Source: Manihot esculenta (Eukaryota; Streptophyta; Magnoliopsida; Malpighiales; Euphorbiaceae). Taken from it: a DNA stretch of 64,000 nucleotides. Shown here one piece after another: positions 10,560 to 22,847 of this stretch; the first letter of the stretch is position 1, and each line of letters begins with the position of its first letter. The DNA lies in assembly GCF_001659605.2 (NCBI RefSeq), contig NC_035164.2, positions 7,243,622-7,307,621 of the forward strand, read 5' to 3'. The notes beneath the pieces are model-generated. The model saw nothing but the letters and a program-made list of their open reading frames with translations. It had not been told where the DNA came from and searched no databases. A program made the translations under genes and the position numbers.

Positions 10560-11130
10560 TAGTAACTTAGGATTTGTCTTTTTTGTTTTCCCGGGAGTTC
10601 TAGGGGATCCCGGTCTTCATGCTCCGGGAGGGCTTTTAAGATCCTCACTGGCCGTTTTTGTTTTGTTTTCCCGAGAGTTCTAGGAGATCCCGGTCTTCTT
10701 TGTTTTCCCGGGAGTTCTAGGGGATCCCGGTCTTCATGCTCCGGGAGGTCTTTTAAGATCCTCACCGGCCGTTTTTGTTTTGTTTTCCCGAGAGTTCTTA
10801 GGGATCCCGGTCTTCTTTATTTTTCCGGGAGTTCTAGGGGATCCCCGTCTTCATGCTCCGGGAGGTCTTTTAAGATCCTCATCGGCCGTTTTTATCTTGT
10901 TTTCCCGGGAGTTCTTAGGGATCCCGGTCTTCTTTATTTTCCCGGGAGTTCTAGGGGATCCCGGTCTTCATGCTCCGGGAGGTCTTTTAAGATCCTCACC
11001 GGCCGTTTTTGTTTTGTTTTCCCGGGAGTTCTTAGGGATCCCAGTCTTCTTTGTTTTCCCGGGAGTTCTAGGGGATCCCGGTCTTCTTTGTTTTCCCGGG
11101 AGTTCTTAGGGATTCCGGTCTTCTTCCCCC
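10560..11130. repeat. Tandem array, period about 117 bp, downstream of pol
   Basis: Almost five units built of TTTTCCCGGGAGTTCTAGG, GATCCCGGTCTTC, ATGCTCCGGGAGG and TTTTAAGATCCTCACCGGCC, with an internal half-unit duplication of the CCCGGGAGTTCT part. A frame across it (10780-11109) repeats every 39 residues purely because 117 is divisible by 3. The array occupies the same place as the 77-bp array of element 2, between integrase and the antisense gene. Confidence 0.9.
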
Positions 11131-11288
11131 GAGGTTTCTCTGCTACAGGGTCTTCATATGCTGTTTTTCTTTTTTTTTTTTTTTAAAAGTGACATTTATA
11201 ATAGAAATGACATTATCGTATAAAGAATGTCATCATTTTATTCAGTTGTGTTTTTCAAAGTATAATAACATTTTTCTTTACAAATGTT

Positions 11289-14200
11289 TCAAGGGAAATA
11301 CCTCTTCAAGTGTTGGATATTCCAAGCATGGGGCTCGGGGTTTCCCTTCATATCTTCAATTCGATATACTCCTGGTTTGACTACTTTTGTTACCCGGAAT
11401 GGGCCTTCCCAGGTCGGTGCCAACTTGCCTACCGCCGCTCTTTTTCCCGTAGCCTCCAGGTTTCTCAGGGCTAGGTCTCCTACTTTCAAGTTTCTTTCTC
11501 TGACCTTTTGGTTGTAATATCGTGCTGCCCGCTGCTGATAAGCGGCAGTTCGGATTTGAGCCTTTTCTCTAATTTCTTTGAGAGCATCCAGGTTGCTCCT
11601 TAACTTATCATCATTAGTGTTCTCACTAACGAATTGGACTCGATGAGTAGGGATCTGCAACTCCACTGGGACTATAGCCTCTGTGCCGTAGGCAAGTGCA
11701 AAAGGTGTTTCTTTAGTGGACGTTATGGGGGTAGTCCGAAGTGCCCACAGGATACTGTTGAGCTCTTCCGCCCAGTTCACTTTTGCTCCATCCAGCCGCT
11801 TCTTTAATCCCTGGAGGATAGCCCTATTAGTAACCTCTGTTTGGCCATTAGTCTGGGGATGGGCCACGGAAGAGAATTTGTGCCATATGCCCATGTTTGC
11901 TGTAAATACTTTGAAGGTATTACAGTCGAACTGTCTGCCGTTGTCTGAGATAAGCACTCTTGGTATACCAAATCTGCAGATAATGTTTCCCCATACAAAG
12001 TCTATCATCTTGCGAGCTGTGATTGTGGCTATTGCTTCTGCCTCTGGCCATTTTGAGAAGTATTCTACAGCCACTACTACGAACTTTTTCTGCCCCGTGG
12101 TCTTGGGGAAAGGTCCCAGGATGTCTATTCCCCATTGTGAGAACGGCCATGGGCTGGATATGCTGGCTTGTGGAGTGGCTGGAACCTTGATGGTGTTAGC
12201 GAATCTTTGGCATACGTCACACCTTTGGACGAACTCTTCTGCTTCCCTTTTAACGGTGGGCCAGTAGTATCCTTGCCTGAATATTTTATGGGCTAACGTC
12301 TCTGCCCCTTCGTGAGCTCCACATACTCCCCTGTGTATCTCTTCCATCACCCTTATAGCCTCCTCCGGGCTCACACACCGGAGCCATGGACTGGACTTGC
12401 CTTTTTTGTACAAGGTCCCTCTTACTGCTTGGTAATTGGCAGCACGAGTTGCTATCTTCTTGGCTTCCTCTTTATCCTCAGGGAGTTTTCCCTTCTCCAG
12501 GTACTCTAGGTATGGGGTCATCCAAGTTGGGCTTTGTTCCACCTGCAACACCGTGTTAGTTTTACTAAAAGCAGGCACGAGAACATGTTGTATGTATACT
12601 TCATTAGGGAGCTGTTCTAGCTCTTCTTTGGACAATCGGCTGAGCAGGTCGGCTTCCTCATTCTCTTCTCGTGGTATTCTTTGGAATTTGATGGTAACTC
12701 CCTGATCTATGAACTCGGCCTCTATTGCTTTTACTTTTGCCAGATAACTCTGCATGGTTGGATCCCTAGCCTGATACGCCCCAGTAACCTGATTGACCAC
12801 CAGTTGTGAGTCGCTATTTACTTCGAGGTCGGTTGACCCTACCTCCATTGCCACCATCATTCCGTTTATTAGGGCTTCATACTCCACCGCATTATTGGAA
12901 GCCTGGAATTCTAAGCGTAGGGCATAGCAAACCTTAAAGTTTCCAGGCCCCTTGAGCATGATTCCTGCACCGCTGCCTCCAGCGCCTGAAGCCCCGTCTA
13001 CGTATAACTTCCAATTGAACTTTTGGAAAGGGTCTTCCTTCCTCTCCATTCTCGCTGCTTCGGAAGATGATTCCCCTTGTTCCTTACTGAACGTGCATTC
13101 TGCTCTGAAATCGGCAAGGGCTTGAGATTTTATAGCTGTTCGAGGTCGGTACTCCAGGCAGTATGGGCTAATCTCGAGGGACCATGCGAGCATCCGACCT
13201 GAGGTCTCTGGTCTATGTAGAATCTTTTTCAATGGTTGATCAGTCATCACTACTCCTTGGTGGCTTTCTAGGTAAACCCTGAACTTCCGGACTGCCAGCA
13301 ATAGAGCGTACGCTATTTTCTTAATGTTCAGGTATCTGACCTCGGCATCTCTAAGCACCTTGCTGACATAGAAAACAGGCTTCTGTTCCCCTTCTTCCAC
13401 CCTTACCAATACGGCACTAACTGCTTGTTCAGAGGCTACCAGGTATATCAAAAGTTCTTCACCTTCTATGGGGCTGCTGAGCACACGAGGCGAGCTGAGA
13501 TAACTTTTGAGTTCTTTGAAGGCTTCACGACAATCTTCTATCCATTCGAAGTTTGGCACTTTCCTCAATTTTCTAAAGAACAGTAAACATTTTTCTGCCG
13601 ACCGTGACATGAATCGATTGAGTGCTACTACGCTCCCTGTCAGTTTCTGGACATTCTTTACGCAGGTTGGTTCTGACATATTTAATATGGCTGCTACTTT
13701 CTCCGGATTGGGCTCGATGCCTTTCCCACTCACCATGTACCCCAGGAATTTTCCTCCTCTGATGAAAAAGGCGCACTTTGCCGGATTCAACTTCATTCTG
13801 TACTGATCTAATACTCCAAACACCTCCTTCAGATCTGCCACGTGCTGTTGGAAAGTTAGGCTCTTGACCACCATATCGTCTACATAAACTTCTACGTTTC
13901 TACCGATCTACTCTTTGAAGATTTTGTTCATCAGTCTTTGGTAGGTTGCCCCAGCGTTTTTCAGCCCGAAAGGCAAAGCTCTGTAACAGTAAGTCCCATC
14001 TTCGGTTATGAATGAGGTCTTCTCTTCATCCGACCTGTACATTGGGATTTGATGATAACTAGACATTGCATCCAAAGACGACATGTAATCAAAACCGGCC
14101 GTAGAGTCGACCATTTTATTAATATCAGGGAGGGGATAACAATCTTTAGGGCAGGCCTTATTCAGATCAGTAAAGTCTATGCACATCCTATATTTGCCAT

Positions 14201-16886
14201 TGGCTTTTTTGACTAATACAGGATTGGCTAGCCATTGTGGGTACATAACTTCTCTAATAAAGCCTGCCTCCTCTAACTTCTGTACTTCCTCCTTGGTGGC
14301 CTGCTGCTTTTCCCTTCCTACTACCCTCTTTTTCTGCTTTACTGGTCTGGCTTTAGGGAGGACATTCAGTCTATGGGTCATCACCCCGGGGTCAATTCCG
14401 GGCATGTCTGAAGGCTTCCAGACGAAGCTTGATGCATGACCTCGAATCAAGGTCATCACCTCGGCTTTCTGCTCCTTGGTGAGGCCGGCGTTGAGACTGA
14501 AGGTTTTGTCTGTTTCCGTTTTTGATAAGGAGAAGGTCTCTAGTTCCCCCACCGGCTCTGTTCTGGCTTCTATTTTCTCATCTCGGACCTCCAGGACTTC
14601 TGAATCCATCTTTTCTTCTGTTAAGCTCGGCTCTGCTACGGTAGCCAGGTACACTGCCCTTGCTTCCTCTTGACTTCCACGAACTGTTGCCACCCCTGCT
14701 TCTGTGGGGAATTTCATTGCCAAGTATCTGATACTGGTGACAGCTTCAAAATCGAACAGCACAGGTCGTCCCAGAATCGCATTGTAGCTCAGAGGGAGTT
14801 TAGCCACCAAGAACACTGCATAATGGGTGCGAGCCCTCGGGGCCTCTCCCAAAGTAAAGGCTAGCTTTACTTTCCCTTCCACTATTACTGGTGCTCCTCC
14901 AATCCCTTTAATCGGGGCTTGATCCCGAACCAGTTGCTCTTCCGGAATGCCCATCTGCTGGAAGACTCGATAAGGCAACAGGTTTACCTTGCTTCTGTCA
15001 TCCACCAAGATTTTCTTTACCCCATAATTGTGAATAACAGCTTCAATGACAAAGGCGTCATCATGAGGCATCTGAACACCCTGAGCATCCTCCGAGGAGA
15101 AAGTGATGGCTGTTGAATAGTGTTCAACGATTTGCATGACCTCAGTACTGATAGTTTCTCCTTCTCTGCTTCTCTTTTTCCCCCTTCGACTCATCCGACC
15201 TCCCGTGCCTCCTACGATCATGTTGATAGTTCCACTGGACCTGTCATTCACAGTGTTAGCTCCTGTTCTTCTCGGCGTTTGAGCTGTCGGATTGGGTTGA
15301 GGTCTTTGTCCTTCCGATTTCTTTACAAAGTTCTTTAGGTGCCCTCTCTTGATCAACCTCTCAATTTCTGCAATCAACTGGAAACAGTTGTTGGTGTCAT
15401 GACCATGAGTTCGGTGGAACTAACAATATTTGTCAGGATTGCGCTGGTCGGCTTCCGCTTTCAGGGGCTTGGGCCATTGCAAGAATTCTTTATCCTGGAC
15501 GGCTACGAGCACTTCGGCTCTAGAGGCGTTAAGTGGGGTCGGCTTCTCTGGAACCCATGAAGGAAGTGGCCTTTGTTCTGAGGATCGAGGGGGAAAAGGT
15601 CTTTGGTCCCTTCGCTCCCAAGGCTGTCTGTAAGGCTCAGACCTTTTGCCATGCTTCTTTTCATGCTTCTCTGGCCTCCTTTCCTCCGGGGCTTTCTCCT
15701 TGCCTGCCGTTCCCTTGGCGAATCGGCTTGTCACCAGAGCGTCATCCTGTCTTATATACTTCTCAGCCCTCTTCATTAGCTCGGCCAGTGAGGTCGGAGG
15801 CTTCCTGCTTAAAGAACCGAAAAACTCAGCGGAGGTCGTTCCATTCTGCATGGCCTCCATCGCCCTTCCTTCATCGAGCTCGGGAATCTGCAGGGCTTCT
15901 GTATTGAAACGAGCTACGTACTCTCTAAGCGATTCCTCCCGTCTTTGCCTTACTGTTTCCAGATAACTCGTCTTCTTATCCGCTGGCACCCCGGCGATGA
16001 ACCTGCTAATGAAACGAGTGGCTAGGTCTCCAAAACTCCCAATACTTCCAGTCTCCAGGCTGTTGAACCACGCTCGTGCTGGCCCTGAAAGTGTCGTGGG
16101 GAATACCTTGCACATCAGGGCATCCGATAAAGTTTGCAATTCCATGAAGGTCTTGTAATTCATGACGTGCTCCCTTGGGTTACCAGCTCCGTCGTAGGCC
16201 GACATTGATGGCATCATAAACTTTTTAGGGACAGTTTCCTGTTGCACCCACTTCGAGAAAGGCGAAGAGGTGGGCAGGAAGGTTTGGCTTTGATCTTTCT
16301 TTCCCAGCTCGACCAAAAGCTACTCTCTCAACCTCTGCAGTTTTTGGTCCACATCTTCATCTTCCAGCCTGGGCTTTTTCTCCAGGCGATACTCCTCTCC
16401 TTCTACTTCACTTCTGGTCCACCTGGTTGTCCCGGCGGAATAGTTGTCAGCCTCCTCATTTTCTATCATCTCCCTCGCCCTTCTTCCGTGGGCTCGAGCC
16501 TCCGGCTCTTCCTCTTCCCCTGCTCTTCTCTCTCTTTCCCCAGTGTCACGGCTGCTAGTTTGAAGGCGATCAGGGGTAGGTCGGGGCTCATTGGTTTGGG
16601 GTTCTTCTACCACTGGGAGTGTATTTATGGGGGTGCTGAGGCCCCTTTGTTGCATTATCTGCCCCAATCAGTGGGCGATATTCTGTAGCTGGAGGGCCAT
16701 GGTTTGAAGGTCCTGGTTGTATAAGGTAGCGGTGGGGGCATTTCCTGCTAAACTTGGCGAAGGATTGAGAGGAATGGGTGTTTGGTTGTTTAATGTTGTA
16801 GGGCTAGAAAAGGAGAACTGCTGCCCTTCTTGGGCAGAGCTTAGGTCGTTTGGGGTGTTAAGGTTGTTTTCGTTGTGATTAGCCAT
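11289..16886 (-). pseudogene. gag-pol of Tat element 1, single frame with four nonsense codons
   Basis: All coding pieces lie in one minus-strand frame, so the only breaks are stops at 16668-16670 (TGA), 16320-16322, 15420-15422 and 13908-13910 (all TAG). Comparison with element 2 shows Trp at the first and Gln at the other three. Domains in order are gag, aspartic protease, reverse transcriptase, RNase H, a second archaeal-type RNase H (LYVDGASGAGGSGAG), and integrase with zinc-binding HRGVCGAHEGA / CDVCQRF, WGIDILGPF, SDNGRQFD and QTNGQTEV. The protease site reads DDRS where element 2 has DDGS, a further probable loss. The RT core YVDD follows directly after the 13908 stop. No frameshift was found. 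Confidence 0.9.
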
Positions 16887-16948
16887 CGTGGATCTCAGTG
16901 GGTGTTGTTAAGAGTGGAACTGCGGTGATGAAAAGATCTCCTCCGGTT

Positions 16949-16965
16949 CCCACAGACGGCGCCAA
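16949..16965 (-). promoter_or_regulatory. Primer-binding site, Tat element 1
   Basis: One base inside the 5' LTR end, the minus strand reads TTGGCGCCGTCTGTGGG. TGGCGCC begins the complement of a tRNA 3' end; an Asp-type tRNA is plausible. Element 2 has the same word at 52582. Confidence 0.7.
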
Positions 16966-16966
16966 T

Positions 16967-17464
16967 TGATGATCTGAGATCCAGAGAAATAGGGTTTTAC
17001 AATGGGCTCTGTAAACTTAGAAAAAGCTTAAACCTAGAAGAGAGCATTTCTCCTTTTATAGGTTTTCTTTTGTCCGCTAGTGACGTGCCGATAGAACGAA
17101 TACCAGTAGACCACCTGTCCCTGCCACACTGATACGGACGTACGAAGGAATCAGATCTCTGCCCCATGCATAACGGCCTCTGATCCTCTCCAGGGTCGGG
17201 TAGGCGGGTCTACAAGATGAGTGGACGGATCCTCTTTCGGGTTTTGGGCTGGGCCGGAGAGTGAGAGTAGAGCAGGGCCTAAACGGAATCGGCCTAAGGA
17301 GTAGATGTGGCGTGTACGGCCTGATGAGGGAAGCTGGATGAACCTGGTCATGAGGCTTAGTGGGTTGAACCCAATTGGCGTGAATGGCTTGAGAATCTCT
17401 GGGCAGTGGGCTATTTTCATGGGCCTAGTCCTAGACGGGGATGAGGTGAACTCAGGGGTCATCA
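16967..17464 (-). repeat. 5' LTR of Tat element 1
   Basis: 498 bp, followed on the right by the duplication AAAGT (17465-17469). On the minus strand a TATAAAA box lies at 17054-17060, about 90 bp before the LTR end, so this is the likely promoter of the element. It points the same way as the interrupted kinase gene. Confidence 0.95.
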
Positions 17465-17513
17465 AAAGTAAACAATTATTAATGATAAAATGGATGATGA
17501 AAGCATTACTTAC

Positions 17514-18237
17514 ACCCGCTACTGCATCGAAAACGTTTTCTGCTGTCCAGATAGCAAAGACCATCACATTGTCCACAGTAGATGTTGTGCCAGGAAAGCT
17601 GAAACCCAAATGCAAGTTGCCTATGAATTTCAAGAAACGACATGTTCTTCTTTACCGGAAATAATGGAAACAAACTAATCATCTCCACGCTGCACAACTC
17701 CATCAAATCGTATGCGGTCATGTCTCCTATATTTACATAAGAAGAGTTAAGACAGGGAGCTGTTTCCACGTAAGGAGGAGACTTCACTGGGTTTTGACAC
17801 TTTATGAACATAATCTGCTGCGATAAATACGCCCATTTGTATCCTTCGGATTCTAACCATGAGTATGTAGTGGAATATCTTTCTGACAGATCGTATATAA
17901 ATGGAAAACGAGGAATGGAGGAGCAATTGTCTGGATGGACGCCAGCATCCACCAGTCCGATAGTGAAGTTATCGTAATCGATGGACTGAACATAGTATCT
18001 TCCACCGTTAAGATTTAACACCGTCAAATTGTTTTGACAAGAAAGCTCATATCTATGGTCTCCGCATTTCTTAGGATCAGTTTGTAATCGAAAAGGGTAA
18101 CTGATGTTGTGGTTATTCCCACATGAAGAAGCTGCACAGTGATTTGAATCCCCTCCCTTGCAAGTTTGGGAGATGAACAGGAAAACGAAGATTACAATTT
18201 CTCCAATCATGGAATCAAGGTAGACAGAGAATGACAC
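17514..18237 (-). CDS. LRK10L: LRK10L-type receptor-like kinase, exon 1: signal peptide and GUB_WAK ectodomain
   Basis: From ATG 18237 (or a second ATG at 18210, which starts directly before the hydrophobic MIGEIVIFVFLFISQTC signal peptide) the exon encodes about 241 residues. These are a Cys-rich GUB_WAK domain (CAASSCGNNHNISYPFRL, CGDHRYELSC, the FTIGLVDAG region) and a second Cys-rich module ending YCGQCDGLCYL...FRCSSG. Several Asn-X-Ser/Thr sites fit a secreted face. The exon ends in phase 1 at a strong donor (T then GTAAGT, GT at 17512-17513). The Tat element starts only 49 bp beyond the exon end, inside intron 1. Exons 2 and 3 lie some 11 kb away, so a full transcript must splice out an intron of about 11.05 kb. 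Confidence 0.88.
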
Positions 18238-18350
18238 TGTCTCTGTGTTGATTTTTCATGAAAAATTCATCAGGCGGCTATAGCCTATAGCCATTAATCT
18301 ATTGTTGGTAGACACACAGACACAGTGCCATTCACTTGCAAAATGCTCCA

Positions 18351-18433
18351 TTTTTGACATTTCAAACACTTGCAAGAAGTCATCAATAAGCTTATCACCA
18401 CCACTGCTGTCTACATCTTAGCCAATCCACGGC
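18351..18433. repeat. Conserved block upstream of LRK10L gene 1 (copy a)
   Basis: Reads TTTTTGACATTTCAAAC, then CTTGCAAGAAGTCATCAA and CTTATCACCACC. It lies 115-195 bp upstream of the kinase gene start, on the opposite sense. The same ordered words recur at 19734-19815, 37538-37620 and 39478-39570, and in shorter form at 36565-36672, 38300-38375 and 40201-40275. Confidence 0.6.
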
Positions 18434-20444
18434 CTACGAAAGGATTAAAGATTAATTATAAGGATGTGACTTGAAAGTTTTAGCGTATATGTGTTTTTTT
18501 CTTGTGAAAATTATTTTTTAAGTTTAGATGCAGTATGGTTCATGAATTTATAAATTTATTTTTAAAATTTAATACTTCTATCATTTAGGTTTAATTTTGT
18601 TAAAAATTTTGGTTAAATCAATTATTTTTATTTAGTAAAAAAAAGAATAAATATAATTTTAAAAATATTCTTATCACTAATAAAATAAAAAAATTACTAT
18701 TTAATTTTTATAATATAAAAAAAATTATTATCTAGCCTTTCAATTTTAAAAAATATATTAAAATATCACTGATATTTTAAAAAATTAACTAGTTAGTTCT
18801 TCTATTTAATTTTAACACTAAATATTTTACTATTTAGTCCTTATAATTTAAAAAAATTATTAATTGATCTCTTAAATTATTAAAAAGTTTACTAACTAGT
18901 TTCTCTATATCAGGGGTATTTTAATTTTTTTATACTGTTTAACAACTAAAATTAACGAAAAGACTAACTAGCAGACTTTTTAAAATGTCAAAGACATTTT
19001 AATGAATTTTTCAATTGATGAACTGTGATTAACAGCGAGCGGCATTACAACAATAATTTTTATTGAGTTTTAACTTTTTATTTTTAATAATTTAAATTTT
19101 TTATATTTTGATTTTTATTATATTTGCTAAATTTAAATCTTAAATTTATTGAAATCTTTACTTATTTATGAAGATTGAATTTGAGATTTTCTTCCTTAAT
19201 TTTTACGTAATTAAACTTTAGGAATTAAAGTGTTAAATTTAAAAAATAGAGAGATAAATATGTTAATTATGTAATACTTTAGGGACGAAAAGGTAATTTT
19301 CTCCTTCAATTATTTGATAAAGAGACCTATGATTTATAAAAATTAAATTTTAGATACTAAAGTGTTGGGTTGTAGAAAGAGTAGTTCGTCATTTTTCCTG
19401 TCACTTGATATTTTTGATAAAAAAACTTTTAATTTTGATAAAATTAAACCTCATAAATAAAAGTGTTGAGTTCTAAAAATAAAAAGACAAATCTGTTAAT
19501 TACACTGTACTTCAAAAATTAAAAAATAATTTTTTTTAATTTAAATATAATTTTTTATAATTTAAGCGAATTTTTTAAAATAATTAAATAAATATTTTTT
19601 TTGTTGATTTAGACTTTTATTATTTTTTAATTTTTTATTGAGATTATAATAGATGATATTAGTAAATTATTGGAGTAAACTTTCCGTTGGAACGGGTGGC
19701 ACTTCGTCGGTCATCACTTGCGATTACTGATCCACTTTTGACGTTTCAAATTTGCAGTCTCTCTCGTTACTTGCAAGACGTAATCAAACTCATTATCATC
19801 GTTGCTTTCTACTTTTACTAAAAATTACTATTTAGTTTCTACTATATAAAAAAATTTTAATTAATTTTTTAATTTTTAAAAATATATTAAAATATTTTTA
19901 AAATTTTAAAAAATTTATTAATTAATTTTTTTATTAAATTTTAACGGTTAAATATTATAAAAAATTTTAAAACACTTTCCATATAAAATAATTATTTAAT
20001 AAATATTTTTTATAAAATTAAAAAATTAACTAATTAATTTTTTTATATTATAAAAATTATATAATAAAACACTTAATTATTTTTTTCAAATCGAGATTAA
20101 ATATTGAGAAAATAAAATTTGAGTCAACCATCAAATTATTTATGAATCCAATGAAATATTTAATGGTTAAAATTATCGAAATAACTAATTAATATATTTT
20201 TTAATAATTAATAAATATATTAATATATTTTTTAAATCGAGAAATTATTTATTAAATTTTTTAATATTATAAAAATTAAATAATAATTTTTTAAAAATAA
20301 TTATAAATGAGTTGAAATAACATTTCTATTTTAATTCTACGTTGTATAAAAAAATCAGTACAACATAGACGTTGTGGGTTATTTATCTGACTTGTTGGTT
20401 TGTTTTATTTTCACCTAACTAAAAATAAGAGAGAATAATAAAGG
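18434..20444. other. AT-rich intergenic DNA
   Basis: No gene. The AT-rich interspersed repeat (TTAGTCCTTATAATTT / TTAATTGATCTCTTAAATT words) appears at about 18700-19000 and again at 19810-20060. Block copy b lies at 19734-19815. Confidence 0.5.
19734..19815. repeat. Conserved block, copy b
   Basis: Reads ACTTTTGACGTTTCAAATTT, GCAGTCTCTCTCGTTACTTG, CAAGACGTAATCAAACTC. It is closest to the copy at 37538-37620. It stands alone here; no kinase exon is recognisable beside it. Confidence 0.55.
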
Positions 20445-20449
20445 TAAAA

Positions 20450-22748
20450 TGTAACGACCCGAAAATCGAATCGCTACCGGCGCTAGGATCCAGATCGGTT
20501 TAAGGCCGCCGGGACCCGTAGCAAGCCTGATATGTAACCTGTAAACCTGCATAATCCCATACATGATCAACAACATGCATAAAAATTAAAACTTTTCTTT
20601 CCATATATATCAACCAAACTCAACCTGTACATATACATTAACATAACATTGATCCCTCTGTGGGATCTCATCAGTGCCCCCAAATGGGTGACATAACATA
20701 TGCTGAGTTGGTTTACATAAACATCATAAAAATCTCTAAGATCATGTATTAAAAGGGATAACAATAATCTATGGTCAAGCATACCTCTAACATCCATATA
20801 CATCATCTCATTACATAACTATACTGATTAAGACATTACATTACAATTCGATCATGTCCATTGCTAGCTATTACATAAACATGACTTCTTTACTCTATCC
20901 GGACTCCTGCTCTATACTGTACCTGCAAGCCTGGGGGTAAAGGGAGAGGGGTGAGCTAAAAGTCCAGTGAGTAGAACTATAAAACATATTAACACTATGC
21001 TTCAATGAAATGCATCATAACACAGACAATTCACATAAGGGTTGGGTGAACTTGTCACCAATTAGTCCAAGCTAACTCTGTGCCAGGCCGTAGCATGAGG
21101 TCCTGGTCTTCCTGTCATAACATATATTACTTACCATTGCCCCAGGGCCTCCTCTGGGCTCCTGGTCTTCAAGTTCCATAACCGTGCCAGGCCGTAGAAT
21201 GGGGTCCTGGTCTTTCCTTACTCTGTGCCAGGCCGTAGAATGGGGTCCTGGTCTTCCTGTCATGGACTAATTGGGTCATCCAATATTCACCCACATCAAC
21301 AACAATCGATGCAATGCGGCATATTCGTGAAAACTAATGCAATCATCCTATTGCATAATCATGATGCATGAAACATGACAAAACATTTAATTTCTCAATT
21401 TAAAAGATTAAGTTTAGTTCCACTCACCTCTGGCTGACTCTGACAACACCGAAGCAGCTGAACTCACTGCTGGGGTCCTCGGTTCCTCGGGTCCGAACCT
21501 ACACAGGTGGACTCAAATGAGGGACCAAACATACCTGAACATAACTATAAACTACTCCCCAAAGACCCCCTAAAACATCATGAAACAACCATAGAAAAAC
21601 ATGCAAAGGAGGCCTGGACAGGGCACTTTCGGCGGACGGTTCGGCGGCCGAAAGTCCCTCCAGAGCCGAAAGTCAGGCAGGTTCGGCGGCACTTTCGGCG
21701 GCCGAAACTCCCAGACAGAGACGAAACTCATGCATGTTCGGCGGCACTTTCGGCGGCCGAAACTGCCAGACAGAGACGAAAGTCTCCTTTCTGGGGCAGG
21801 ATTCGGCAGCCGAAAGGCTTGCCTCCCCAGCCATGTTCGGCGGCCGAAAGTCCTTCGACTGCCGAACCTGGTTTCTGCCAAAGGGCAGAAACTTGGCTCC
21901 TTTTGCACATTTCGCCTCCAAACCTTCCAAACATGCATCAAACCTATTCTACAACACACAAACACAAGCATACATGTTCCTAGGGGCCTCAAACCATCAT
22001 AAACCCCATCTACAACACATCAAGCATCCACATTGTTCATGAACATACATTTATACCCATAAACATAACCATAACCTAAACATGCATTCTAACCCATAGA
22101 TCTACTGAAAACTTACTTAAAACATGCAATGAGTTTAAGATCGGCTCTTACCTCTTGAAGACCGAGAGAGAGACGACCTAAACTCGAAGTTGGGAGAGAT
22201 TGGGTTCTTGAACCTCCAAGCTCCAAAACTTTGCTCAAAAGCTCAAATCTTCAAAACAAAGTTAAAACAAATGAAAATCTTGAAAGATCTAGAGGAAAAA
22301 CATCAAAGATTAGTGAGGGACGGCGGAGAGCTCACCTTGGCCGAAAATGGGGAAAAAGCTCGCCCGTTTTCGGCTAAGGGACCCTTTTATAGTGGCTGGC
22401 CAGGCCACGTTCGGGGGCCGAATGTGCCTCTGCATGCATGCCATGTTCGGCGGCCGAACTTGAGGTTCGGCGGCCGAACCTGGACTTTCCTCACTTATGG
22501 CTTCGGGGGCCTAAAGTACTCCCGAAGTGCATGCATGTTCGGCGGCCGAACTAGGGGTTCGGCGGCCGAACCTGAGTTTTCCTCCAATGCTATTTTCATG
22601 CAAAAACTCATTCTCTTTCATGCTTAAAACATAAAACACATTAAAACATTATATGAAAACATGGTTCTTACCCTTCTAGAGGCCTTCGACATCCAAGATT
22701 CCACCGGACGGTAGGAATCCCGATACCGGAGTCTAGCCGGGTATTACA
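20450..22748 (-). repeat. 3' LTR of the Tekay element, 2299 bp
   Basis: Uninterrupted copy. It contains a short tandem block at 21070-21260 (CCAGGCCGTAG...GGTCCTGGTCTT, three units against two in the partner). GGCGGCCGAA clusters lie at 21630-21870 and 22400-22580. Open frames in this region are artefacts of these GC-rich words. Confidence 0.92.
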
Positions 22749-22762
22749 TTCTCCCCCCCTTA
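22749..22762 (-). promoter_or_regulatory. Polypurine tract, Tekay element
   Basis: On the minus strand AAGGGGGGGAGAA abuts the 3' LTR start TGTAATACCC, the expected position for priming of plus-strand DNA. Confidence 0.75.
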
Positions 22763-22847
22763 AGAACATTCGTCCCCGAATGTTTCTCAACTAGCACATG
22801 CAAGGCATACAACATAACATACACATAAAACTCATAAGAAACTAACC

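Larger units (their letters stand above)
7521..17464 (-). mobile_element. Ogre/Tat-type Ty3/gypsy retrotransposon 1, complete but dead, inside LRK10L intron 1
   Basis: The element is bounded by the 5-bp duplication AAAGT (7516-7520 and 17465-17469). Its two 498-bp LTRs have TG...CA ends (TGATGACC...ATCATCA read on the minus strand). Internal order on the minus strand: primer site, gag-pol (16886-11289), a 117-bp tandem array (10560-11130), a remnant of an antisense gene (9899-10230, plus strand), then noncoding 3' sequence. Two RNase H domains in pol plus an antisense gene are marks of the Tat group. By eye the LTRs differ at 10 of 498 sites (2.0%, all substitutions). The element and the host gene share the same transcriptional direction. 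Confidence 0.95.

Noticed and set aside
10780..11109. 109-residue open frame with repeating FSREFLGIPVFF units
   Set aside because: It is a by-product of the 117-bp tandem array, whose period is divisible by three; other frames of the array are open as well.
11716..12267. 183-residue plus-strand frame
   Set aside because: Antisense shadow of integrase; the matching region of element 2 also has open antisense frames but no conserved protein beyond the constraint of pol.
20567..20806. 79-residue minus-strand frame, repeated at 28232-28471
   Set aside because: Present in both LTR copies of the Tekay element; no domain, and LTR duplication alone explains its conservation.
21507..22627. Several open frames on both strands rich in RRPK / SAAE residues
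   Set aside because: Created by GGCGGCCGAA clusters in the Tekay LTR; the same frames recur in the other LTR and have no domain.
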